Positions 45,406 to 57,100 are shown, numbered from the stretch's first letter. The stretch: 64,000 nt of DNA from Hymenopus coronatus (GCA_030762935.1 CM060899.1:59384501-59448500); one strand, 5' to 3'. Program-made: numbers and translations. Notes: a model not told the origin generated them from the sequence alone.

Positions 45406-46228
45406 TTTTTACTTTCTCTACGCGTATTATGTGCATTAGTGTATAGAGAAGTATTGTATTGTACCCAAAATTTGATACTGAAATTTCACCGGAAATACAT
45501 GTTTTGGGACCACCTGAATCCAAAAAAAAAAAGCATTTCTAGAAAAAGGTCCGAGTGTGTGTGTCTGTGGACAGCACAGCTCAGAAATGGAAAGTCCATT
45601 TACTAACAAACTTGGTATTTAAGTTCAGTATCTTCCAAGGATGCGACACGAAGATTTTCAAGAAAATCCCCCCATCCCCAACTACCCTGTACATGGAAAA
45701 ATATTCCAAACTTTTGATTTTCTCAAATATGACTCTTAACGGTTTTGATTAAAGTATCGTATATTAAAGATATCTACATGACAAATAAAATGTATATCTT
45801 GAATTTTCTGGGAATAGGCCCTGAAGACTGATTTATTCTGGATGACTTTTACGGAATTTTGCATAACTGGTAAACCGTAACAGATACACAAAAGCTAAAT
45901 TAACAGAAAATGTAGAGTTCGTTAAAACAGACAATTTGTTGTACATATTTTTTATGTGGAGTTTTTGAGATATTTCTTGTTATAGGTTTCAGCTTTAAAA
46001 TACTTATGATTTTCTCATACGGGAATTTGTGTGGTCCTGTCCGTACAAACAAAGGAACTTCAGTCACATAGCAACCAGCTTTAGCCTATAGTGCTGCCTT
46101 ATCTCGCTTCTACTTACAAGGAAGCAAGTAATAAGATTATCATGAAGTAAATAGAAGAGTAAGTTTTTTAACAATAATTTGTTGCAGAGATGTAGAAAAA
46201 GTCGTGTGAATGGATACAGATATTTTAC
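45406..46228 (+). repeat. REP-A full-length copy, plus
   Basis: Runs from TTTTTACTTTCTCTACGCGT to GTCGTGTGAATGGATACAGA, with a short deletion near its distal end at 46139. Confidence 0.92.
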
Positions 46229-46465
46229 CATCAGGATGTAATAATCTTGAGAGTGTTGACTCACGAAACTAACGCTCCCCCCACTTCACTGGTCGACCTA
46301 ACTGAAACGCACACATGAGAACTTTCACAAGTGTCTTTGCATGTCTAACTAAAGCCCTTGTTTGTTATACACCGCGGATTTATACCGCTTCGAACTACAC
46401 TCTCTCTGCGCCAAGGGTATATCAGATATCGTAACGCTACTACCTATAGCATGACCTCGACCATT
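46229..46465. other. Short unclassified spacer
   Basis: About 240 bp with no repeat or gene that I can identify. Confidence 0.35.
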
Positions 46466-46683
46466 TTTACTTTCTCTAGCAGATATACGACATACACAGT
46501 AGTTAGAGAAAGCATTGTATTACACCCAAAATTTCGATACCGAGATCTCACCGGAAATATATGATTTTACTTTCTCTAGTACGCACGTGCAATATAGCAG
46601 TGGAAGAGAAGATATTATGTTCCACCCAAAATTCGATAGCGAGACTTCACCCGAAATATTTTTTGAGACCCCAGAATAAGCAA
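46466..46683 (+). repeat. Two tandem REP-A proximal ends
   Basis: TTTTTACTTTCTCTAGCAGA...CACCGGAAATATATGA (46466-46563) is followed at once by another proximal end, TTTTACTTTCTCTAGTACGC...GAGACCCCAGAATAA (46564-46680). This is a tandem duplication of about 100 bp of the terminus. It then meets the distal end of an inverted full copy. Confidence 0.85.
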
Positions 46684-47535
46684 TGATGTGTTACACTCAC
46701 ATGACTTTCTCTAGCTGCTCTACAAACAAACCTCTTACAAAAGATTATTCTTCTTTCTACACAATGATAATCGAGATAAATGTTAGCAGAATGTTCTTAT
46801 TACTTAGTTCCTTATAAATAGAAGGGAACTAAGGGAATGCGCTATGCTAAAGTGATAGTCAAATATTATAAAAGCTATCGTTATGCGATTGTCATTGCAA
46901 ATCGCTTCTTTGCTTGGCTGAAAAAAGTATAAGTACTTCACAATTGAAACCAATAACAAGAAATATCTCGGAAACGGTTAACTCCATAACAAAAACGTAA
47001 AGGACGTAATTTGTGTGTTTTGACGAGATCTATATTCCTTGTGTAGTACGTTTTTGTCTATCTCTTACGGTTCAACAGTTAAGAAAAAATCGGCAAAATT
47101 CATCCAGAATAAAGAGGTCTTCAGAGGCTATTCCCAGAACATTCAAGATATACTTTTTATTTGGGATGTAAATATATTTAATGTACAGGATTTTAATCAA
47201 AATCGTTAGAGCCATTTTTTAGAAATTTAAAATTTTCGAAAAAATGTTCCATGTAAAGGGTAGTTGGGTGTGGGTGGATTTTCTTGAAAATCTTCTTGTT
47301 GCATCCTTCAAAGGTACCAAACCGAAATACCAAGTTTGGTGTCTAACGATCTTTTCGGTTTTGAGTTATGCTGTTTAGAGGCACACGCGCGCGCACGGAC
47401 CTTTTACTGAAAATGCTATTTTTGGATTCAGGGGGTCCTAAAACATGTATTTCCGGTGAAATTTCGGTATCGAATTTTTGGGCGGAATACAATACTTCCT
47501 CTGTACACTGTGTATGTGTAGAGCAAGTAAAAAAA
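46684..47535 (-). repeat. REP-A full-length copy (minus orientation)
   Basis: From GATGTGTTACACTCACATGA to TGTGTATGTGTAGAGCAAGT. The microsatellite position holds a short CACACGCGCGCGCACGG tract. Confidence 0.92.
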
Positions 47536-48145
47536 TGCATATTTACAAACATGTCTGTGTGTGTCTGTAGGCAGCATAGCTCAAAAACGAAAAGTCGGTT
47601 AAATACCAAACTTGATATTTCAGTTCAGTATCTTCCAAAAAATACGACACGAAGAAATCCCCTCCACCCCAAACTACTCCTTATATGGACCATTTTTCTA
47701 AAATTTTGAATTACTCAAAAAATAGCTGTAACGATTTTGATTAAAAAGCCCTATTTTACGATATGTTCATTACAAACGAAATGTATATCTTAGCTCTCGT
47801 TAAAACACTCATTTAATGTCATATGTATACAATATTTTGTAGAGTTAACCATTTTCGATATATTCCTAGTTATTAGTTACTGTTTAAGATACTCTTCTCA
47901 AGCGGGAAGTCATTCCTAGCAAGCAAAGAGAACTGAATTTCAATTGTTTCACACAGCGACCGGCTTTAAAAAGATTTGACTATCGTTTAAGCATGTGCAT
48001 TCTCTTATTTCCCTTCTACTTACAAAGAAGCAATAAGGCCAATTCTGTTACTTTTTATCTTGATTGGCATGATGTAGATAAAAGAACTATCTTTTGTAAG
48101 AAAAACTTTTGTGGAACAGCTAGAGAAAGTCACATCAGATTTTTA
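47536..48145 (+). repeat. REP-A partial copy, plus
   Basis: Begins within the microsatellite (GTCTGTGTGTGTCTGTAGGC) and continues to AGAAAGTCACATCAGATTTT, with a deletion after 47790. It lies head to head with the previous copy. Confidence 0.85.
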
Positions 48146-48486
48146 GAAAAGAGTCTGTGTGCAGCATAACTCAGAAACGAATCGTCTTTTGAGTACCAAG
48201 CTCAGTATTTAAGTTTAGTATGTTCCAAAAAATGCGAAGCTTTTCAGAAAAATCGCCCCACTCCAAACTATTGTTTATATTGAATATTTTTCGAAATTGT
48301 CGATGTTTTGAAAAGGGCTCTAACGATTTTGATTAAAATGCCGTACATTAAAGATATTTATATGGAAAATAAAATTATATCCTAAATTTCTTTGGTATAG
48401 AGTTGAGGTCTTTTCTTTTAAATTGCTTTCGTATAACTGGTATAACGTAAGAGATATACCAAAGCTTATTACAGAAAATAAAACTG
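48146..48486 (+). repeat. REP-A middle fragment, plus
   Basis: AAAAGAGTCTGTGTGCAGCA to about AACGTAAGAGATATACCAAA. Both ends are missing. It is followed by a minus copy, giving a tail-to-tail junction. Confidence 0.82.
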
Positions 48487-49166
48487 GTGTGTACCATTCT
48501 TTTGATTTTCTCTGCATCTCTGTAACAAATTATTGTTAAAGCTTATCTTCTATCTACTTCATGATAATCGAGAAATGATAAACATTCGTAGATGTCTTAT
48601 TGCTTGCTTCCTTGTAAGCAGAAGAGAAATAAGGGGATACACTGGGATAAAGCGACTGTCAAATGTTTTAAAAACTAGTAGCTATGGGTTGAATTCCGTT
48701 TTTATGCACGGTAAAGTGTTTTCAAATTTCCGTGTGAGAAAAGTATTTTAAATCTGAAACAAATAACAATGAATATCTCAGAATTGGTCAACTCCACGAA
48801 AACATCTATAGGACATAAATTGTGTGTTTTAACGAGATCTACATTTTTTGTGCAGTAAGATTTCTTTTTTTTTATCTCTTACGGTTTATTAGTTACGCAA
48901 AACAAAGCTAAACTCATCCAGAATAAAGAGGCCTGTAGATGCAATTTCTAGAAAACCCAAGATATGTTTTTATTTGTCATGTAAATATCTGTAACACACC
49001 TTAATTTATCAAAATAGTAGAGTCATTTTTGAGAAAATCAAAATTTTCGAAATTTTTCCATGCAAAGGGTAGTTTAGAGTGGGGGGATTTTCATCAAAAT
49101 TGTCATGTCACATCCTTGGAAGGTACTAAATTTATGTACCAAGTTTGGAACTTTACCGGCTTTTCC
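48487..49166 (-). repeat. REP-A partial copy, minus
   Basis: Starts at the distal terminus (GGTGTGTACCATTCTTTTGA) and ends at the central palindrome (GTACCAAGTTTGGAACTTTA), where the next plus copy begins. Its missing half has been replaced by that copy. Confidence 0.87.
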
Positions 49167-50009
49167 TTTTTACTTTCTTTACACGTACTATGTACATAGT
49201 GTATAGAGAAGGTATTGCACTGCACCCAAAAATTCGATACCGAGATTTCACCGGAAATATATGTTTTAGGGTCCCCTGTATCCAAAAAAAGTATTTACAG
49301 AAAAAGGTCCGTGTGTCTGCGAACACGATAACTCAAAAACGAAAAGTCGGTAAAATACCAAACTTGGTATCCAGGGATGTGACACGAAGATTTTGAGAAA
49401 AATCCCCCCAACCCAAACTACTCTTTACATGGAACTTTTTTCGAAAATTTTGATTTTCTCAAAAATGGCTCTACCGATTTTGATTAAACTATCGTATGTT
49501 AAAGATATATATACCTGATAAATAAAATGTATATTTGAATTTTCCGTGTTAGCCTCTGAAGATCATTTTATTCTGGATGCCTTTTACGGAATTTTGCATA
49601 ACTGCTAAACCGGAAGAGATAGACAAAAACTTACCACATAAAACATGTAGAGCACGTTTAAACACACAATTTATAGTATATACATTTTTTTCGTGCATTT
49701 GGTAGTTTTTGAGATATTGCTTGTTTTTGTTTCACCTTTAAAAAACTTGCACTTTTCTCATACAGTGATTTGTCAATTTCTGTCTGTACAAACAAAGGAA
49801 CTTCAGTCACATAGCAACCAGCTTTTGACTACCACTTTAACCTATGGTACTCCCTTATTTCGCTTCTACTTACAAGGAAGCAAGCAATAAGACTATTTCT
49901 GCTAAGTTTTTCTCGATTAGCGTGAAGTAAATAGAAGCATGACCTTTTTAACAATAATTTTGCAGAGATGCAGAGAAAGTCATGTGAATGGAACACATCA
50001 GATTTTTTT
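49167..50009 (+). repeat. REP-A full-length copy, plus
   Basis: Starts TTTTTACTTTCTTTACACGT and ends GAACACATCAGATTTTTTT. The central palindrome is half deleted (ACCAAACTTGGTATCCAGGG). Confidence 0.93.
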
Positions 50010-50165
50010 GTACAGGGGACCCTAAATCATGTATTTCTAGTGAAATCTCGGTGTAGAATTTTTAGGTGGAACGCAACAAGTACCTTCTTTATAAACTATG
50101 TACGCACATAGTAATGTAGGGAAAGTAAAAATCAGATGTGTTCCTTCACATGATTTTCTCTATTG
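50010..50165 (-). repeat. REP-A proximal end plus start of another copy, minus
   Basis: ACAGGGGACCCTAAATCATG to GTAGGGAAAGTAAAAATC is the proximal terminus in minus orientation. AGATGTGTTCCTTCACATGA follows at once, the start of a further copy that ends after about 35 bp. This junction shows the head-to-tail arrangement of REP-A units directly. Confidence 0.82.
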
Positions 50166-50794
50166 GTATGTAAAAGTACTCCTGCGGCACCCCAGCAACG
50201 AGTATATGATCCTGGCAATTGACAACGTCGTTAACAAATAATATATATATTTAAGAACATGTATGACTGAAAGTTTGAAATTCCAAACTTTTTTGAAATT
50301 TACATCACAGATGTAATGTAATGCATATTTCATTCATTTTGCTCTAGTGGTTTGGAAGTTATGGTTAAATGTATTTGTCTTTGTCCCCTGCAACAACAAA
50401 CATAAATAAAAATGTCCGATATTCTACCTTAAGTTCACAATACATCTACTTTTTGAAATTGTTCTAGGTTTCTCTGTGTCTTCTTTGGTTTAAGCTCCAA
50501 AAAAGTTTAAAGTTATTAATGCTTTTCTTTTTGTCATAAAATATAACTTTTATGCTTGAAAACTGAAAACATATGCTTAAATATATCTTATAGTAAAACC
50601 TAGAGCAATTCTTATGCACTGTACCTCTGTGAACATGCACATGAAATTTTATTTGTGTTAAGAAAAAACTGCCCCGCGAGGAACATTTTACAGAAAGAAA
50701 AATGCTGAAATTATCAATTGCGAAAAAACAAGAAAATTTTGAATGCTCTGCTCACATTAAAATCCAAGTTGGTAGGTTGGACCATCAACTTTCC
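50166..50794. other. Unclassified spacer
   Basis: About 630 bp of AT-rich sequence, no gene or repeat end supported. Confidence 0.4.
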
Positions 50795-51660
50795 TTTTTA
50801 CTTTCTCTACACGTACTATGTACATAGTGTATAGAGAAGGTGTTGTATTCACCCAAAAATTCGATACCGAATTTTCAACGGAAATACATGGTTTGGGTCC
50901 CCCTGAATCCAAAAAAAAAAAACATTTTTGGAAAAAGATCCGTGTATGTGTTCTGTGAACAGCATAGCTTAAAACGAAAAGACCGTTAAATACCAAACTT
51001 GGTATTTAAGTTTGATATCTTGCAAGGATGCGACAAGAAGATTTTCAAGAAAATCCTACCACCACCAACCACCCTGTACGTGGAGCTTTTTTCGAAAATT
51101 TTTATTTTTTCAAAAATCGCTCTAAAGATTTTGATTAAAATCTCTTATATTTAAGATATTTACATGCCAAATAAAATGTATATCTTGAATTTTCCGGGGA
51201 TAGTCTCTGAAGACTACTTTATTCTAGACGAATTTTACAGAATTTTGCATAACTGCTAAACTGTAAGAGATGGAGAAAAACTTAGTACACAAGAAATATG
51301 GAGCACATTAAAACGTACGATATATGTTATATACGTTTTTTTCATGGAGTTGATCGTTTTTGAGACATTCCTTGTTTTTGATTTCAGCTTTGAAAAACTT
51401 ACACATTTCTCATACAGAATTTGTCAACTCCTGTTCATACAAACAAAGGAACTTCAGTCACATAGCAAACAGCTTTTGACTATCACTTTAACGTAAGGTA
51501 CTCCTTTATTTCGCTTCTACTTACAAAGAAGCAAGTAATAAGACTATTTTGGCTATTTTTTTCTCGATTAGCATAAAGTAAATAGAAGCATAAGCTTTTT
51601 AACAATAATTTGTTGCAGAGATGTAGAGAAAGTCATGTGAATGGAGCACATCAGATTTTT
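50795..51660 (+). repeat. REP-A full-length copy, plus (reference copy)
   Basis: From TTTTTACTTTCTCTACACGT to GAGCACATCAGATTTTT, 866 bp, all blocks in order: terminal palindrome, ACCCAAAAATTCGATACCGA, AACGGAAATACATGG, a GT-rich tract, CATAGCTTAAAACGAAAAGA, central palindrome (50988-51021), GGATGCGACAAGAAGATTTT, ATTTTGATTAAAATCTCTTA, TTTTCCGGGGATAGTCTCTG, CATAACTGCTAAACTGTAAG, CATTCCTTGTTTTTGATTTC, AACTTCAGTCACATAGCAAA and the distal hairpin. No open frame is shared with other copies, so the family is non-coding. Confidence 0.95.
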
Positions 51661-52277
51661 CTCTCCTCTGCTCCTGCCTTTTCTGTCCTTTTCTTGGTGC
51701 ATTGCTGCTTTTCTTCTGCACAATTTTGTTTTTTACTTTGCATGATGAGAATCTTGCCGAACGAGGTTCATTCTTGCCGAGTGCAGTATAGTTTCAGCTC
51801 TAATTCTTTGCTCTAGCTCCAGTTAAAGTATTTATGTTCAGGAATGTTTAAATTATTGTATGTAATTAAAAAAAAAGAATTTGATATTTTGTGATTTTTC
51901 ATGGAATTTCAGTCATACATACCCTTAATTAGTATGAATCGAAATGACCTTGCTGAGTGTGCCAAATTTTGGCAGCGATAACGGCGAATGGGGTCGCGAA
52001 TATAGGGACAAACAGGCTCCCGCTCTTAACCGCAAAAGATAGAAAGCGATAGCATGTTACTTTGAAGGTCGTCCCTGCTGTCAATCGGCACTCTCCGGTG
52101 TCACCCTGGTGCAACAGGCTGTTTACATCTGTTGTTTGACACCATCCAACTCGCAGTAGCGAGATGAGCCGTATCGAATGTATTACGATAATGAGATATG
52201 ACTATCGAATTGTTAGGTTTTTCATTCGGATTTAAGAAAGGTATTTTCGCAAAATTCATGAATGATATATTAGGGTC
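51661..52277. other. Unclassified sequence with a CpG-richer part
   Basis: 51940-52160 is richer in G+C and CpG than the rest of the region. I see no supported coding region or known repeat. Confidence 0.4.
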
Positions 52278-52502
52278 TTTTAACCTGGTGGCTCATATCG
52301 GACGATGAATGAAATTGGCGAGATGATGTTCAAATGATCTCGGGGTCCATAGAGCTTCAAATTACTCGACACTCGTCTTCTCAGAATAAGGGAAAACCCT
52401 GAAAAAAACCTTATCCGGGTAACTCACCCTAAGCGAGATTTGAACTCGCGACCTGTTGAATGGTGGCAGACACGCTACCGCCACACTACCCAGGCGGGCT
52501 CT
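52278..52502 (-). mobile_element. S2 SINE
   Basis: Inverted blocks ATCGGACGATGAATGAAATT, CTCGACACTCGTCTTCTCAG and AACTCACCCTAAGCGAGATT, and a head ending CTACCCAGGCGGGC. The inverted B box is GATTTGAACTCGCGACC. Confidence 0.87.
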
Positions 52503-53290
52503 TTCGGGTTTAAAAGTACGGTGTAGTAAGTGTTCTAACCCTCAAGTTTGTGTGTGTATCTGTGTGCGTGCGTGTGTGTGTGTGTGATACTCAACATACT
52601 AGCACACATAACTGAAATGTAACACTGTAATTTTAAAATAAAGATACATAAAAATTGTATACTTCTCTTTTTAAGGTTATGTACGCATTTCAGAATTATG
52701 TGCAGCTATGTTTTAGTAATTTGAGGTTATGTTATACAGGTCATAACGTGTTATTATTTCGTATCCATTTGATTTGAGATTAAAACGATTGCGCAAAATG
52801 GGGAGGTCTTGATTTAAAACTATAGTTCCTATTCTACATTTGCGGTACTATATTTGGCTATATTATATGTTGGGTTTATTGAATGTAAGACATAGCTAAC
52901 ATTCTAAGTTCCATGTGGTCATGTGCTTCTCGATTTTAATATACAAACTGGTGGGGAACTACAATAGCTTCTGTGGCTGTTTTCTGTTATGAAACATAAA
53001 GTAAAAGCATTATTACAATTTTAACTTCTGTTATGGAAAAACATGGCGTTTAAGTTTGAAACTAATGTTATTGTTGTTATTTACAAGTACAGCAACTGTC
53101 ACCTCCCACTACTGGGTGACTAGTGCATCCGCCACAAAATGGCGAACTCTCCGGCAGCATTGTTATATTAATGGACATGTTTAGAAGAACATTATGACCT
53201 AGTGCATAGTAGCCCAATGCATATTTATATCTCTTACTTGGTAGTTATGTGGCATTTTCTTTAGTGTAATGTTTATGACTAGTTGCGAAA
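52503..53290. other. Unclassified sequence with (GT)n
   Basis: A GT tract at 52549-52585 and otherwise AT-rich sequence without gene signal. Confidence 0.4.
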
Positions 53291-53298
53291 ACCTAAAT

Positions 53299-53341
53299 CT
53301 CATTTCAAAGAGTATAAAGCACTTATACTCTTTGAAATGAG
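53299..53341. other. Perfect 19-bp hairpin with 5-base loop
   Basis: CTCATTTCAAAGAGTATAA (53299-53317) is followed by AGCAC and then by its exact complement (53323-53341). The flanks AACCTAAAT and GGTTGG may extend the pairing weakly. It is not part of REP-A or any SINE seen here. Confidence 0.9.
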
Positions 53342-53434
53342 GTTGGCATCATTGGTTCATCTATGAATGCGACTCGAAACGTGAAAAGTGAAGTCTACTG
53401 CCAAGCAATCAATAGTAGAGTGATATTTTATAAT

Positions 53435-53761
53435 CGAATGAAAGTTAGCATGGTAACCATTACACTACGGAGGGCATAGTGTTAATGGTTATCATGCTAA
53501 CTTCATATACCCAAGGTCGCGAGTTCAAACCCGGCGGAGGAGGATGGATTTTTTCGGGTGTAAAAATCCTTAGCATGGCTTCCTTTGGAAGGGAAGTTCA
53601 GCCGTTGGTCCCGTGTCGAAGAAGAACCTCAAGCCTGATAAAGAGGTCTCTGAGCAAAATTAACCGGTCTTTCAAGCCCAATTTAGAATGGGACGCTGAG
53701 AAACCACAGTAGTTAAAGAACGTCCATAAATAACACGCCATTTTCATTTACCGAATGAAAA
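53435..53761 (+). mobile_element. S1 SINE with inverted 5' head, 9-bp target duplication
   Basis: CGAATGAAA flanks the insertion at 53435-53443 and 53753-53761. Inside, the first 31 bp (53444-53474) are the S1 tRNA head in inverted orientation (TTAGCATGGTAACCATTACA), followed by a complete S1 in plus orientation with its own head (GTGTTAATGGTTATCATGCT), B box GAGTTCAAACCCGG and 3' end AACACGCCATTTTCATT. Both orientations lie inside a single target duplication, so this is one event. Confidence 0.92.
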
Positions 53762-54421
53762 CCCGAATACATGGCTTACAATAGTTCGATAGTGTCCATT
53801 ACTCGTTACTACACCGCTGGTTTGCTCAGGGTGTACTCATTGCACCTTCACTGGGTAAGAGCCCAACAACTGGAAACAGATACATAGTATAGACCAGGTA
53901 TGGGCATTCTTGACCCCAAGGGTCACCGCGTGTCTCGCGACCTTCAACCACTTCCCTTTCTGTTTGTAATGATTACATTGTCTTCAACGTAGAGCAGTGT
54001 TGGAACACAAGACCCATTCCACCAGTCGGACATTCATGAAATGGCGGGTATCTTTCATATTTTGTAGTACACAAAGGTACTGCAATGTACAATATACAGG
54101 TTGTTAATGAACTACACCGAAATAATATGCGAGATTGTGCACGTGACTGATATAAGTAATTTGAGATCGGCGATGCGTGGTCCCCGGATAAACATAACGC
54201 AACTACATAGCGTTAAACGTGTAGGTGCAGATAAGTCGGTGTTAAAGCAAAGCAGGTTGAAAAAAATGGCTTAGAATGTCTTTAAAACATCTGCCCAAGT
54301 ATAGAAATATCGATTTTTAGTAGCTTGTTACTAGCTTCTCAATATTTAATGTCGCAAAAAGCTGTAAAATGTCGAACTAATCACTTGACAGTGCGACACT
54401 GAGCATTCATTAACTACGTTC
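53762..54421. other. Unclassified sequence
   Basis: Mixed composition, no supported feature. Confidence 0.35.
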
Positions 54422-54454
54422 TTGAGTTATGTAGCACTCTGGAGGCGTTTTTTC

Positions 54455-54545
54455 AACTGTTCTGGTGGCTTAATGCATAACGCGGGAAACTGCTATCCCA
54501 AAGGTCATGAGTTTGATTCCTGGCACAGAGTAAATGTTTTTATTA
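54455..54545 (+). other. tRNA-like segment, possible SINE head
   Basis: TGGTGGCTTAATGCATAACG and GGTCATGAGTTTGATTCC are spaced like A and B boxes, and a T-run follows. No acceptor stem pairing or family copy is seen, so it is not called as a tRNA gene. Confidence 0.35.
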
Positions 54546-54706
54546 TCATTTTTTTCGTTCCAGACGAAGTGCCGCGATACGTGGCGTACTGGCATTTCAG
54601 AAACTTATAGCCGTTACTTCGAAATTTCCTATCTCAAATTACTTATTTAAGTAATCTACATATTCTGTGAAAATATTTCGGTATAGTTCATTAACACCCT
54701 ATATAT

Positions 54707-54915
54707 ATTATGTGTGTGTGTGTGTGTGTGGATTTTTTTCGGACGTAAAAATCCATAACATGTCTGTCTTCAGAAGGGAAGTAAAGCCGTTGGTCCCGTG
54801 TCGTAGATTTACGGCATATAAAATAATCTCAAATCATATAGAGACCTCTGAGCAAAATTATGTGGCCTTTCAGCCCAACGTAGAATGGGACGCTGAGAAC
54901 TATAGCAGTACACAA
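54707..54915 (+). mobile_element. S1 SINE body joined to (TG)n
   Basis: (TG)n at 54710-54730 is followed directly by GGATTTTTTTCGGACGTAAA and the remainder of the S1 body to GCTGAGAACTATAGCAGTA. The whole tRNA head is missing and replaced by the microsatellite. Confidence 0.85.
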
Positions 54916-54989
54916 AATGTATTACCAAATTCAGCTTCTCGCCAAATGAGGCCACCATAAACAAAGCATGCTAAGCAGAACTAGTGTTA

Positions 54990-55457
54990 CATTCAGGTGG
55001 CATTCTCTACCTGTTCTGCAACAAATTATTGTTAAAAAGCTTATTCTTCTCTCTACTTCGTGCTAATCGGGATAAGCAGTACCATAAATGTTTGTAGCAC
55101 TTAGTTCCTTTTAATTATAAAAGAAATAATAGAATTTACTAGACTAAAGCGGTAATCATATCTTTTAAAAGCCGGTCGCTCCGTAGGTACTGCAACTGAA
55201 ATTCTCTTTTCTTTCTTCCCATTTGAAGAAAGTGTAAGCTCTGGAAATTTTAAAACGATATCAAGGAATATCTTTAAAATGGTTAACTACACAAACATCT
55301 GATGTTCCATTCACATGTCTTTCTCTACATTTCTGTAACAAATTATTGTTAAAACAACTTCTTCTCCAATCTACATCATGCTAATCGAGATAAAATTTTA
55401 CCTCGATTTTTGTCAGAAACTGTCCTTTTCACTTGGTCCCTTGTAAGTAGAAGGGAA
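54990..55457 (-). repeat. Two REP-A distal-end fragments, minus, head to tail
   Basis: About 54995-55290 begins CAGGTGGCATTCTCTACCTG and runs to GGTTAACTACACAAAC. At 55298 the distal end repeats (TGATGTTCCATTCACATGTC). A third start follows at 55463. Repeated restarts of the same terminus indicate serial truncated copies. Confidence 0.8.
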
Positions 55458-56535
55458 AAATCTAATGTGTTCCATTCACATGTCTTCTAGCGGTTTGGTA
55501 AACAAACCTTTTGTTCAAAACATTAATCTGTTATCTATATAATGCTAATCAAGATAAACATAAGCAGAAAATTTAAATGGCGTATTATTTATGGACGCTC
55601 TTTAACTGCTTTGTCCCATTCTACACTGGGCGTGAAAGACCGCTTAATTTTGCTCAGAGACCTCTCTATCAGGCTCGAGGTTCTTTTACGTGCCGTAAAT
55701 CTACGACACGAGACCACTTCCTTTCCAAAGGAAGCCATGCTAAGGATTTTTACGCCCGAAAAAATCCATCGTCCTCCGCCGGGTTTGAACCTATATGAAG
55801 TTAGCATGGTAACCATTACACCACGGTGCGGGGGGGGGGCGACAAATATAAGCAGAATTAGTATAGCTTACACAGCTCTTTGTAAGTAGAAGGTAAATAC
55901 GAAAATAAAAGCCGGTCGCTATATGAAACAAATGAAATTCCTATCTCTTTGCTTGCCAGAGGTAAACAAGCGAAGAAAGATGTCGTCCCGATTGAGAAAT
56001 GTTAAAGTGCCTAAAATTGAAACTAATAAACCGGAATATCTTGAACATAAAAAGCTCTAAAAGTTAACTCTACAAAGAAAAATAAAACAACATAAAATAT
56101 AAATGTTGTGTTTTAATGACATATAATTCTTGTGTAGTAAGTTTTTGTCTATCCCTTACAGTTTGCCAGTCATACAAAGGTCATCCAGAATGAAGAGGCT
56201 ATTCCCAGAACATTTAACATATACATTTCGTTTGTCATAAACATATCTTACACATACGGTATTTTAACCAAAATCGTTAAAGCCTCTATAGAGAAAATCA
56301 CATGTTCCATGTTAAAGGGTAGTTTGTGGTGGGGGAAATTTTCGTGTCGCATCCTTGGAAGATACCAAACTTTTCGTTTTGAGCTATGCTGCCCATAGAC
56401 ATACAAATACAAATGCTTTTTATTTTTGGGTCCAGGGGGTCTTAAAACATATATTTCCAGTGAAATTTCGGTATCGAATTTTTGGGTGTAATACAATACC
56501 TTCTCTATACTCTATGTACACAGTACGTTAAGAGA
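55458..56535 (-). repeat. REP-A copy, minus, interrupted by S1
   Basis: Starts TAATGTGTTCCATTCACATG, is split by S1 at 55571-55847, and continues to the terminal TCTATGTACACAGTACGTTA plus AGAGAAA. It is diverged and has a deletion around its microsatellite. Confidence 0.85.
55560..55857 (-). mobile_element. S1 SINE nested in REP-A, 10-bp target duplication
   Basis: ATAAGCAGAA occurs at 55560-55569 and 55848-55857. The inverted S1 between them keeps the inverted B box (GGGTTTGAACC) and head (TAGCATGGTAACCATTACAC), ending with a G-run at 55830-55839. The core is close to the 32.4-kb reference copy, so it is a younger insertion than its REP-A host. Confidence 0.92.
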
Positions 56536-56844
56536 AAAAACCGTTCTGGGAATATTTTAGTTTTGTTAATACGTAGTGTACAAAGCGTCACACTTAGTAA
56601 AACTATTGTGGCGTGGATGGTATTTCAGGGGCACGGGTACATATTTTAGGAGGATCGCTTGGCGTGACGGTGCACTCAGCCGTGGTCTATTGTGCCGAAC
56701 GTATCGGTTCGTAGGGCACGCGATGGACCACGAGAGGTTGCATAATTCCAGATGTATCAGAGTCTGAGCACCAGTGGAGAATAGGAGCCACTGTCCGTAC
56801 CCTGTTTGCAAAACACGAATTCAAGTTTTTCTTTTAAAAAACCT
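56536..56844. other. Unclassified GC-richer segment
   Basis: 56600-56780 is distinctly GC-rich with CpGs and lies between REP-A copies. Open frames occur on both strands, but none resembles a family that I can name. Confidence 0.4.
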
Positions 56845-57100
56845 GGTGCGTTCCATTCACACGACTTTCTCTACAACTCTATAACAAATTATTGTTGATA
56901 AACCTATTCTTCTATCTATTTCATGCTAATCGAAATAAACATTAGCAGAAACGGTTGTATTACTTAGACTCTAGCAAGTAGAAGGGAAATAAGAGAATAC
57001 ACTAGGCTAATCCGACAGTCAAATGTTTTAAAATGTGGTTGCTATGGGATTTAAATCCGTTTCTTTGCGTGCGGTCAAATCCACGCAGAAAAAAAAAGTC
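56845..57100 (-). repeat. REP-A distal fragment, minus
   Basis: GGTGCGTTCCATTCACACGA to CGTGCGGTCAAATCCACGCA. It is cut by a new copy that starts TCTGATGTTATCCATTCAAA. Confidence 0.82.
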
